64,000 nucleotides of DNA. It comes from Saccharum officinarum. Taxonomy: Eukaryota; Streptophyta; Magnoliopsida; Poales; Poaceae. Below are positions 55,472 to 64,000 of this stretch, piece by piece. The stretch spans positions 3,352,988-3,416,987 of the forward strand of contig CM036167.1 in assembly GCA_020631735.1 (NCBI GenBank). Direction: 5' to 3'. A program made the position numbers and the translations under genes. How positions within the stretch are numbered: position 1 is the stretch's first letter; the number at the start of each line of letters is the position of its first letter. The notes under the pieces were generated by a model. It saw only the letters and a list, made by a program, of their open reading frames with translations, made no database searches and was not told the origin of the DNA.

Positions 55472-57790
55472 TCAAGCCTTTTGTTTAGGGACCCAAACTT
55501 GAGAGGGACCCTTAACTTTTTCAACTAGTGACTTTGCAACCCAAATTTTCTTTGGCCTATTCTTGTTAGGAGGACCCAAGAACATAACTTTTATCTTTCC
55601 ACTAGAGTCCTTTCTAAGCATGTAGTGAGCATTGAAAGCAAAGGGTCTAACATGCTTGGGCAAGGGTTGTGGTGGTGGAGTTTTGCACTCATGAGCAAAA
55701 TGACCTTCTTGTCCACACTCAACACATCTCTTTGGCTTGGGCTTTGACTTGCTTTGTTGTTGTTGAGTTTTGACCTTCTTCTCTTGATTTGCCAAATAGC
55801 CAATGCCACTCCTATCCAACTTCATGACGGTGTTCATGAGTAGCTCACTTTGCAAATGTTGGCCCCTTGTGAACTTGCTTAGGCCGGTCTTGAGATGCTC
55901 TTTCTCTTGCTTGAGCTTCTTGTTTTCTTCAATAAATGACTCATTTGAAGCTTGCTTTTCAAGAGCCAACAACTTCTTGTTCTCAACTTTAAGCATCTCA
56001 TTTTCACTCTTGAGCTTGACATACTCATCATAGTCATTGGCCTCAACCACACTCTTGCCTTTGCCGCTAGAGCCTTGCTCAAGGTTCTCAATAATCAAAT
56101 TATCACATGATGTAGCTATATCAATCTTAACAATTTGGTTAGTAGCATCATGTGTCTCAAGAGCTAGCTCATTAGCAACAATAAGAGTATCATAGTTGAT
56201 TTTCAATGTAGTATATTCTTCTTTTAGAGAGTTGAGTCTAGTCATGAGTTCACCATGCTTCTTCTCAATTTTATCATGTTTATCTCTAAGCTCCTTGTTA
56301 GAGGTTTTGAGCTCCTTGAGAGAAGAAGATATAGTTTCATTTTGATCTATGAGCTCATCCCTAGTCTCATGTGCACTTTCAAGCTTAGATGAGAGTGTTT
56401 CATTTTCATGTTGAAGCTCATCATTTTCATTTCTAGTCCTCCTTATGATTTTAGAATATTTGTTTAACAATTTTACTAATTCATCATAAGAAGGTGCATC
56501 ATATTCATCATCACTATCACTATTTTGTACCTTTCGATCACCTTTAGCCATGAGGCATAGGTGGGAAGTGGATGATGACGGTGAGGATGGCGGTGAAGAT
56601 GATGATGAAGACGTTGATGACGATGGTGATGGCCCAACCACAAGTGCGGCGATCTTCTCTTTTTCATCATCACTTTCATCGCCGGAGGATTCACATGATG
56701 ATTCAATGTCGGTGAGCCAATCACCAACAATATAAGCCTTGCCTCCCTTCTTCTTCTTGTAGAACTCTCTTTTCTTGCCATCTTTCTTCTTGTATGGTTT
56801 GTTCTTTCTTTTATCATCTTCTTCTTCACTTGAATCATCTTTCTTGCCCTTGTACTTATTCTTGTTTTTGTCTTTTGGAGGCTTTGGGCATTGATGAGCT
56901 AGATGGCCAAGTTCTCCACAATTGAAGCAATCCATTTCGGAGATTGGCTTCCTTTTGGTACTAGTGAAGAATTTCTTCTTCTTGCCATCGAACTTGATGC
57001 CACTCTTGTTGAGCTTCTTTAGCATCTTGGTGGTTCTTCTCACCATGAGTGCAAGTGATTCATCATCAATATCACTCTCACTTGTGCTCTCTTGCACTAT
57101 CATGGCTTGGCCCTTCTTCTTTTTCTTTTCATAGCTAGCTTTGAAGGCCAAGTCCTTCTTCTTGGAAGATGATGAACCCTCTTCCGGAGTGATGTGCATG
57201 TACATCTCATGTGCATTTATCTTTCCCAATACTTGAGTCGGTGTTGCGGCGGAGAGATCACTTTGGTGAAGTACGGTGACAATATGTCCATACTTCTCAA
57301 CGGGGAGAACACTCAAGATCCTCCTTGCAACATCCGATTGACTCATTTTAGTGAGTCCAAGAGTATTGAGATCTTCTACAAGAACATTCAAGCGAGTGTA
57401 CATTTCATTAGCACTTTCTTTAAGAAGCATCTCAAAAGAATTAATTTTCTTTAAAGCAATATGATAGTGTTCCTCATGCTCACTCTTAGTTCCCTCATGG
57501 AGAGCACAAAGATTCTCCCACAATTCATGAGCGTTTTTGGCATTACGCACACGATTGAAGATATCTTTGCCTAGTGCCCGGTAGATTGCATTTTTTGCTT
57601 TTGCATTCCACCGGTCGTATTTCTCCTCGTCACCACTTGGGTTAGCGGGATCCCTTATGGGGGAAAGCCCTTCGGTTGCGGCTCTAAGGCACCCAACATC
57701 TATGGCTTCGAGGTACGCCTCCATACGAATTTTCCAATATGGAAAATCGTCTCCCTCAAAGGTGGGAGGTGGTCCTTCCCCATTAGACAT
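55472..57790 (-). CDS. RLC-2 gag polyprotein, intact
   Basis: 772 codons start MSNGEGPPPTFEGDDFPYWK. The N-terminal UBN2/DUF4219-type gag domain (FPYWKIRMEAYLEAIDVG to VLGKINAHEMYMHI, residues 17-210) is followed by a CCHC zinc knuckle CFNCGELGHLAHQC (about residue 285) and a Lys/Asp/Ser-rich segment. A long coiled coil (about 430-650), a second knuckle CVECGQEGHFAHEC (about 690) and the end VWVPKQKA complete it. Gag forms the particle and packages RNA in the cytoplasm. The large size with coiled coil fits Sireviruses. It starts 54 bases inside the LTR, near the primer site. It is the only full-length element protein in the window. Confidence 0.92.
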   Translation of the reverse strand: MSNGEGPPPTFEGDDFPYWKIRMEAYLEAIDVGCLRAATEGLSPIRDPANPSGDEEKYDRWNAKAKNAIYRALGKDIFNRVRNAKNAHELWENLCALHEGTKSEHEEHYHIALKKINSFEMLLKESANEMYTRLNVLVEDLNTLGLTKMSQSDVARRILSVLPVEKYGHIVTVLHQSDLSAATPTQVLGKINAHEMYMHITPEEGSSSSKKKDLAFKASYEKKKKKGQAMIVQESTSESDIDDESLALMVRRTTKMLKKLNKSGIKFDGKKKKFFTSTKRKPISEMDCFNCGELGHLAHQCPKPPKDKNKNKYKGKKDDSSEEEDDKRKNKPYKKKDGKKREFYKKKKGGKAYIVGDWLTDIESSCESSGDESDDEKEKIAALVVGPSPSSSTSSSSSSPPSSPSSSTSHLCLMAKGDRKVQNSDSDDEYDAPSYDELVKLLNKYSKIIRRTRNENDELQHENETLSSKLESAHETRDELIDQNETISSSLKELKTSNKELRDKHDKIEKKHGELMTRLNSLKEEYTTLKINYDTLIVANELALETHDATNQIVKIDIATSCDNLIIENLEQGSSGKGKSVVEANDYDEYVKLKSENEMLKVENKKLLALEKQASNESFIEENKKLKQEKEHLKTGLSKFTRGQHLQSELLMNTVMKLDRSGIGYLANQEKKVKTQQQQSKSKPKPKRCVECGQEGHFAHECKTPPPQPLPKHVRPFAFNAHYMLRKDSSGKIKVMFLGPPNKNRPKKIWVAKSLVEKVKGPSQVWVPKQKA

Positions 57791-57827
57791 CTTGCTCTAG
57801 GCGGTAAAGCCTAAATTTAGAGCAACA

Positions 57828-57843
57828 CGGCTCCGATACCAAT
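57828..57843 (-). promoter_or_regulatory. RLC-2 primer binding site
   Basis: The minus strand directly after the LTR end TTTCA reads ATTGGTATCGGAGCC, close to the complement of initiator Met-tRNA (TGGTATCAGAGC). It fixes the minus orientation. Confidence 0.88.
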
Positions 57844-59540
57844 TGAAAGGATCAAGATGCCCAAGAGGGGGGTGAATTGGGCTTCTCTAAAAATTAATTG
57901 CAAGAATTAAATCCTACAAGCCAAACTTCACCCCTAGTGCCTACTTGTGTTCCTTGTGTTTCTACCGATAAAAGTTAAGCACCCTAAGATCCAATCCTAG
58001 ACTAGCAAGGCAATTCTAGGAAAGTAATCAAGCAATGAAAGTAATGCAAGAAAGTAAATGCTTGAAAGTAAGGGATAGGAACACGGCGATGTTTTGCTGA
58101 GGTATCGGAGAGTCGCCACTCCCCACAAGTCCTCGTTGGAGCACCCGCGCAAGGGTGTAGCTGCCCCTTGATCCGCGCAAGGATCAAGTGCTCTCTACGG
58201 GTTGATTCTTCGACACTCCGTCGCGGCGAATCACCCAAAACCGCTCACAACTTGAGTTGGGTCACCCACAATTCGTCGGATGATCACCGAACTCCCAATC
58301 ACCACCAAATCGTCTAGGTGATGGCGATCACCAAGAGTAACAAGCTAGAACTCTCACTTGACCACAACAAGTCTAATGAGAAGATGGATGCACACTTGCT
58401 AGATTCTTGTCACTAGAGAGGATTCTCAAACTTTGATTCGCAAATCTCAATCCTCACTATGGCTCTTGCACTCCCTTACACTTCAAAGGTGTTTCTCAGC
58501 TAAACAAATGAGCAAGATACCTCTAAAAGAGGTGGAGGGGTTGTATTTATAGACCCCTCAGACAAATCCAACCGTTACCTTTCGAAACAGCCAGACGCGC
58601 ACTGACCGGACGCGCCTGTCGATATGACCGGACGCGCCGGTCAGTTGTAACGGTCGAAAACGAAAACCTGTACTGAGAGACCGGACGCGCCGATCTGTGC
58701 TGACCGAACGCGCCGGTCTGAGATGACCGGACGCGCCGATCAGGGCATGCAAGAGCTCTCTGAAAGTTTGACCTGACGCAACACCGCGTCCGATCATAGG
58801 TGACCGGACGCGTCAGGTCACCACGGGACCTTACTGGAACAAGACCGGACGCACGACCGCGTCCGTTGATAGGTGACCGGACGCGTCAGGTCTCCGCTGG
58901 ACCTTACTGGAACATGACCGGACGCACCGGTCTTTTTCACAGTCGCGTCCGATCTTTGCTGTTTACCCTCTGGAACACGTGTCAGCCTGACCACCGCGTC
59001 CGGTCCTCTCAAGGACCGCGTCCGGTCAGTCAGCCAAAAACGCAGTTAAGTCTTTGTACTGACCGGACGCATCCGGTCATGACCAGGACCGCGTCCGGTC
59101 ATAGGTAAACGGCTCAAACGTCTTCTAAACGCAATGCAACTTGAACCAAGTCGCTTCTAACTGTACTCTGAGCTTTTCTCGAGCTACCTAGTGCTAAGTT
59201 TGACAAGTGTGCACCACACCTAAACATAAGACTCACCTAGGTCAAGCTACTCGCTCATGCCCCTCTTCATAGTACGGTCAAAGGAAGAAACAAAGATCCT
59301 AACGACTATTCCAGATGTATCTCAACACCTTGACATCCGGAACTAACCGTCCTTAATCTTATCGTTGATCCTTTGAAAACCGAAACGATTTCCATCAAGG
59401 GACATGACTGTCATATTGCTCAAAGCAGTTATCATCTCCATGACCTAACTTACCGATGTTTCTGCAAAACACACGTTAGTCATGGTAATTATGTGTTGTC
59501 ATTAATTGCCGAAACCAACACCGGGGCCTAGATGCTTTCA
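57844..59540 (-). repeat. RLC-2 5' LTR
   Basis: 1697 bp, TGAAAGGATC to GATGCTTTCA on the + strand. U3 (about 58590-59100) carries a dense array of GACCGGACGCG/CGCGTCCGGTC motifs. On the minus strand TATAAATA (58544-58551) follows. The start and end blocks are nearly the same as in RLC-1. The five bases after the LTR (CCCGT, 59541-59545) would be one target duplication copy. Confidence 0.88.
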
Positions 59541-59639
59541 CCCGTCGAGCGGGCTTCGTACGAGGCGGACTGGATACGCGGTCGAGGCGGGCTGCCTTCT
59601 ATTGCGGTTTCAGTCGTTTTAGTTTTTTATTATCGATGG
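59541..59639. other. Flank between RLC-2 and a LINE fragment
   Basis: GC-rich sequence with GTCGAGCGGGCT and GTCGAGGCGGGCT repeated about 50 bases apart. There is no coding content. Confidence 0.4.
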
Positions 59640-60116
59640 ATGTGGGTACCCCCGTACTGTTGGTACCGACAATTTGCCACCTGAAATGTGATGAGGCTCG
59701 ACCCATAGGAAGCGGCGTCTTTTGTAGTCCAATTCCTTGAGGACGTCCTTGGGAGGGTTGAGAGCAGTTAGGAAATAGATAGGCTGAGAGGAGAGGACAT
59801 ATTTCACAAGAGTATTGCGTCCTGCATGGTTGAGTAGCCTCCCTTGCCAATGAGCTAGGCGGCCTGCTGCCTTGTCTGGAAGTGGCTGGCAGTCTACTTT
59901 CTTCAAGCGGCTGAGAGTGAGGGGCAAACCAAGATATTTGAAAGGGAAGCCAACAAGAGCTGCTAGGAAGTCTGTAAGAACCGCTCGAACATCGATGTTA
60001 CTACATCTGATCGGCGCGACTAAACTCTTGTTAAGGTTGGTCTCTAGGCCAGTCACCTGGCCAAAGTGGTGAAGGATTTCTTTGAGTGCAGCAACATCAC
60101 TTGCAAATCCTGGGCT
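59640..60116 (-). pseudogene. LINE reverse transcriptase C-terminal fragment
   Basis: The minus-strand frame reads ALKEILHHFGQVTGLETNLN, then KSLVAPIRCS, FPFKYLGLPLTLSRLKK, KAAGRLAHWQGRLLNHAGR and LVKYVLSSQPIYFLTAL. It ends RRRFLWVEPHHISGGK. This is the segment just after the catalytic core in L1-type ORF2 proteins. It comes from a different family from the LINE at 42.9-45.4 kb. Both ends are truncated. Confidence 0.85.
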
Positions 60117-60744
60117 TCATGTTTAGTGTACTTACCGGCAAAAATTCTGAAAAAAACTATTTTGATGGTCCAGTACTGTAGTACTGCGACTATTATGAAT
60201 GAAGCAGGGAAAAAAAAGGAAGATGGGAGCAGCAAGTTGCAGAGAAGATCACTGAATCCACCTGACCGCGCCGGGCGCCTTGATGTTGCGACTGAAGGTA
60301 CGCATGGGATCATGTGATAAGGCTGCTACAGTGCTCGTCTTTTCTCCGGCAACCGGCATCTTTCTGTGTTCGGGGCATGCAAAACGGCGCCCCCGATCGA
60401 AAAGGCATCCATAATCTTTGCACTCACGTGGTACGTGCACTGTTCGCTGCCAAAATCCGTGTAAAACGCCAGCGGAACCCCAAGAATTAGCCTCCCATAA
60501 TGCAGCTCATTCCTCACATGAAGCCATGAACTCACTCACGCCCGTCTTTATTGTCTACAGGTACCGAATCACTATCATAACGAAGTACATTGTGCATAGT
60601 CTACAGGTACAAAATCACTATCGCATTCGCAATTCGCAAGCATTAGAGCCATGGGAGTCAAAGGCCTCCTTCAGGCTTCAGCAAACCATTGCGTCCGTTC
60701 CTTGCAGCCATCGGCAGGGCAGCAGATTCAGGTCAACTCGCTAA
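60117..60744. other. Intergenic DNA without recognisable genes
   Basis: Mixed sequence containing a local tandem-like repeat of TACAGGTACxxAATCACTATC at about 60556 and 60601. No domain-bearing frame was found on either strand. Confidence 0.4.
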
Positions 60745-60870
60745 GGCCCCGTTCGCTTCCGCTGGAATCAGCCTCGGGAAGAATTCCTGACCGGAATCAT
60801 TAGTAAATTTATATTAATTTTCATTAGCCAGAATTATTCCTGGCTCATACTACCGTAAACGAACGGCCCC
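60745..60870. mobile_element. Tourist-like (PIF/Harbinger) MITE, 126 bp
   Basis: The left end is GGCCCCGTTCGCTTCCGC and the right end GTAAACGAACGGCCCC, inverted repeats. They are flanked by TAA (60742-60744 and 60871-60873), the usual 3-bp target. The interior is an AT-rich fold (GGAATCATTAGTAAATTTAT and complementary TTAGCCAGAATTATTCC). Confidence 0.88.
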
Positions 60871-63205
60871 TAAGCTGAACCTCCCTCATCATGCATTCAT
60901 AATGCACTCATTTAATCCTCCTACAGAGTCCCTCCGTGCGAGCGCTTAGCAAAAATCATACAGGTATCTGCAGGTCTGGTTGGGCGTGGGAGCCCGATTA
61001 GGTCTGCTTGATTAATCATGCGCGTCGACGTCAGCGCAGCTGATTGGGAGGACGAGGAGGAATAATGGATCCCGCATTCCAACGCGACGAAGGCAAAGGG
61101 CTTGAGGTTGACGCCGGACCGAACGCCCGCCCACCACAGTGACCGCGGCAGCTTGAGACGGGTCTGTGTACACACTGCACTGCCGTCTACTACTGTCTGC
61201 ATTGCATGCATGGGATGAGCGAGGATAAGATCATTTATAAATCCTTTTTATGGTTAGTGGGACCTAGATAGCATCTTGTTTCTTGTTTCAAACGGGAAAA
61301 AATTGTTCAGCATTCCCCTCCTCTCTTATACTACACATTATATACTGCATTTGTGCAACAGATAAATAAAAAGTAGTGAGGCACTACGAGGCGGTTAGTT
61401 GAATGATCAGTTTTGAAGATTTTTTTACTTGATGATGGAAAGGTGTACCGTGGAATCGAGTTCTCTGTCTGTGTCTGTCTGCTCTGCAGTGCTCTCAGAA
61501 GAAAGAACGAGCTCTGTCTGTCTGTTGGTGCCTGCCTAATGATATAGCCTCCCTTTTATTTAACTTTTGTCCAACATTAAAGTGAAAGACACTGAATTGG
61601 GAGTCAATTAGGATGGCGTGATGATTTAAGGTGAAGCTGTCCCAGCCCTGAACCAGCAAGACGCCAACAAGGCGCGAGCGAATTCAGGGGGAGAGCTCGG
61701 AGCCGACCGTGATCTCAACTGACGAGCGGTGTCCCCTCCCCTCCCTGTCCGTAGCTAGCTGGCTACTCGCTACTACTCCGAAGTAGGACTCTGCAGGCCT
61801 CTCATCCCAATCAGGTGCTCCTGTTCTTCCTTATCCACTCATGAACTTATCTGCACAGATACTATCATATCATTGATCTGAGCTGGCATACGGCCGGGCC
61901 AAATGCACAAATGATTGCCTAATCCCGTCAGTGTATGCATAGACTGGACCATCGTCTAAGGGGATTGTCTACTCTGCGGTTCTTCTCTTTACCTTTCCTC
62001 TTTTCTTTTTCTTGCATAGGACAATGTTGAGGTAATGACCAAAGTTGAGCTACTCAGATTTTGAAATGTCAAATGTTCATTCGCTATTTTTTTTGTATCT
62101 AGTATAAGTGTATAACCCACCTCCTTTTCTATTTAGGACTGCAACTAGCCTCCTTTTATATTTCGGACTGCAAATTGATTCCAGCATCACCGAATGCAAC
62201 GATTTTTTTAAAAAAAAGCGTGCCTTTTAACTGTCGGTGGCCTTGCGTTGCGAGTTGGGAGAAGGAAACAAAAGGAAAGGACCAAAACGGAGCCCGTGGC
62301 CACTGGGAGACACCAACAGATGAGCTCTCACGTCCGGTGAGGCCACTGGTTCAGCTGAGCCTCAGCGTCCCTACCACTCTCTCATCCTCCCACAGCCACA
62401 GCCCACAGTGAACAAACTGGATCCAGCAGCGATCCGACCGCCGTAAACATCGCTCTGCGCGCGCGCAACAGCGCCGTGCCGCCGTGTGCTTGTTAGCCGG
62501 ACGACGACACACCGGAGCGCGGGACGGCTGCTCGCACCTGTTGCACGTCGGCAGGGCCGAAAAGGTCCACCGGCGAGCCATTCGGCCTGCTGCTACGCAG
62601 AAGCGTACAGTACGTAGGACGAGTCGGCGGTCCAGAAACAGAAAGTGGACGCGGTCGTCAGCGGCGTACGTGCTCCTTTCATTCGGCCGTGACTGACACC
62701 TCGACGACGGCACGGCACGGATGCGCTCCAGCGCAGGGCCAGGCTGGCTAGCTAGGCAGACAGGCGCACGAACCGGACTCGGCCAGCGTCGCCGTGCGGC
62801 AGCAGATACGTAAACGTACTAGTACCACGCACGAGGAGGGGGCCCGGGCCGGAGCCGGGTGGCCCGGATCGTACACCACGGCGACGTGGGCACACCCGCT
62901 CCACGAGCGGTGGCTGCGCGCCGGCGCCTTCGGCTTTTGCCATGCCGGCTCGACGACTTGGCTGCGGCGACGTACTGGTACGTACCAGGCGTGGGCCGGC
63001 GGAGTAGGTAGGCATCGAGCTGGGGTCTGGGGACCGGGTTCTGGCTAGCAAAAGCCGTGCCGTACTTCCCCGGCCGGCCGTCGGCATGTCTCCGATGGTG
63101 ACTGCCCAACCGTACAAAAAACACAAGTTCGTGGTGACTGGAGAGCTGAGCAGGACGCCAGGACAGTGCGAGGATAAATTCATGGTGACCTGGTGGCGAA
63201 ACTCA
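60871..63205. other. Intergenic DNA without a supported gene
   Basis: About 2.3 kb of varied composition. The GC-rich part (62400-63100) yields open frames on both strands that overlap one another and carry no recognisable motif, so none is called. TCTGTCTGTGTCTGTCTG patches occur near 61470 and 61515. The last three bases (TCA) are the target duplication of the next MITE. Confidence 0.45.
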
Positions 63206-63437
63206 GGGCGAAATATTTTGCGAAATGCTATTGTAGCACTTTTCGTTGTTATTTGATAATTAGTGTTCAATCATGGCCTAATTAGGCTTAAAAGATTCGT
63301 CTCGTGAATTTCGTCTAAATTGTGTAATTAGTTTTATTTTTTTATTTATATTTAATGCTCCATGCATGTGTCCAAAAATTCGATGTGGCGGGAAATCTAT
63401 TGTTTTTTCGTAAAATATTTTGGAACTAAACAAGCCC
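63206..63437. mobile_element. MITE copy 6, GGCCYTGTTTAG family, reverse orientation
   Basis: It starts GGGCGAAATATTTTGCG and ends TGGAACTAAACAAGCCC. The interior is the reverse of copies 1 and 5 (GGCTTAAAAGATTCGTCTCG, AATTGTGTAATTAG, TAATGCTCCATGCATG). TCA at 63203-63205 and 63438-63440 is the target duplication. Confidence 0.82.
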
Positions 63438-63518
63438 TCATTCGGATAACGCGTACAGTCAGGCCCGGTCATGTCAGTTCAGAGACCTGGAGCGAAGCGG
63501 GAAAGATGGGCCCTTTAA

Positions 63519-63794
63519 AAAAAACTCGGATGGCTGGACAGCCCCAGAGCTTTGCACCTAAGAAGGAGACCTCTCACGTAGACCGAGAAAACCCTCAAAC
63601 CCCATGCCCCGCCCTCACACAGAGGCCCGTTACCCTATGAGTGGGCCGGTTCATTTATCTGTGCTTTGTAAAACGCGGGACAAGCGAGGGAATTTTTACC
63701 ACCGCCGACCAAAATTCGCCCAAACCTGGAATCGAACTCCGGTCACGGGGCACGTGACCGGAAGCTCAGACCAACTGGTCTAGCAACCTTTCGC
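63519..63794 (-). mobile_element. tRNA-headed SINE with 15-bp target duplication
   Basis: On the minus strand the element begins GCGAAAGGTTGCTAGACC. It carries an A box (TAGACCAGTTGG) and a B box (GAGTTCGATTCC) about 30 bases apart, then a tRNA-unrelated body of about 200 bases, and ends in a T run. Both sides are bounded by the perfect 15-bp direct repeat AGATGGGCCCTTTAA (63504-63518 and 63795-63809). Length, pol III boxes, poly-T tail and a long duplication together define a plant SINE. SINEs depend on LINE reverse transcriptase. Confidence 0.9.
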
Positions 63795-63809
63795 AGATGG
63801 GCCCTTTAA

Positions 63810-64000
63810 TACAACTCCAAAGAATTATTCGCTATCCTAGTTAACATCATATTATAACTCCGTAAGGATTCCTAGATCCATGTATTCTAATGAAAAAAGA
63901 TTGAGGTAAAAAGCAAATTAAATCTTAATTAAATATATATACTAGTCATTCATCAATCAAAGGAGCAAGAGGATACATCAATCAAGGGCTCCTGTACCTA
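63810..64000. other. AT-rich flank to window end
   Basis: No gene or transposon end is recognised in the last 190 bases. Confidence 0.4.

Larger units (their letters stand above)
50201..59540 (-). mobile_element. RLC-2: Ty1-copia Sirevirus-type element, 3' end lost in the gap
   Basis: In minus order: 5' LTR (57844-59540), Met-tRNA primer site, a long intact gag (55472-57790), protease/integrase (54300-55440), RT and RNase H (52280-54110), a non-coding stretch with a palindrome cluster (51420-51760), a leader, and the start of an env-like ORF (50556 to the gap). gag is open over 772 codons, but pol has several stops and frameshifts, so the element is less decayed than RLC-1 but not autonomous. 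The 3' LTR and target duplication cannot be seen. Confidence 0.9.

Noticed and set aside
62752..63270. 172-codon minus-strand frame
   Set aside because: It begins inside a MITE, has no motif, and is overlapped by open frames in other phases.
63720..63790. Functional tRNA gene
   Set aside because: A and B boxes are present, but the sequence does not fold into a complete cloverleaf by eye, continues into a SINE body, and is bounded by a 15-bp target duplication.

Overview
The window is nuclear DNA from a grass, most likely a panicoid of the maize/sorghum/sugarcane group. The reasons are very GC-rich coding exons, monocot gene types (an IDD factor of the LPA1/SGR5 clade), Sirevirus-type copia elements with CCGGAC palindromes in their LTRs, CACTA elements with TTTGCCGAG subterminal repeats, and abundant Tourist, Stowaway and hAT MITEs. 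One 100-N assembly gap lies at 50101-50200. There is no sign of bacterial, organellar or CRISPR sequence.

Three resident genes are supported, all on the + strand. (1) 786-1740 is the last exon of an INDETERMINATE-domain transcription factor; its zinc-finger exons lie before the window. (2) 40677-41873 is a single-exon ANTH-domain clathrin-assembly protein, interrupted by one in-frame TGA. (3) 46624-48227 is a five-exon gene for a small plastid-type SecE translocase subunit.

The rest is mostly transposons. 2.4-5.8 kb holds MITEs, a 1.4-kb CACTA element (TSD CAT) and a hAT MITE (TSD GCCACCTG). 7.7-28.4 kb is a nested block in which three insertions land in about 270 bp of older host sequence. 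These are a 13-kb decayed Sirevirus (RLC-1, TSD GAGTG, itself invaded by a chromovirus fragment), a solo Sirevirus LTR, and a gypsy element (TSD TTAGT) whose only recognisable coding content is an antisense, intron-containing ORF. 28.8-36.6 kb holds two Helitron 3' ends, the second element nested in or beside the first, with captured gene pieces. 37.7-40.4 kb holds more TIR elements and a hAT (TSD CTGTCGGC) just upstream of the ANTH gene. 42.9-45.4 kb is a 5'-truncated LINE. 50.2-59.5 kb is a second, younger-looking Sirevirus (RLC-2) with an intact gag, a decayed pol, an env-like ORF cut by the gap, and a promoter-like module between pol and that ORF. The right end has a LINE fragment, a 126-bp Tourist-like MITE, and a tRNA-headed SINE with a perfect 15-bp target duplication.

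The most unusual features are the LTR-promoter-like module inside RLC-2, the conserved gag/pol frame barrier shared by both Sireviruses, the antisense-ORF-only gypsy element, the inverted/direct repeat fold inside the CACTA element, and the in-frame first intron of the SecE gene. All calls are by eye; no alignment or database search was run.
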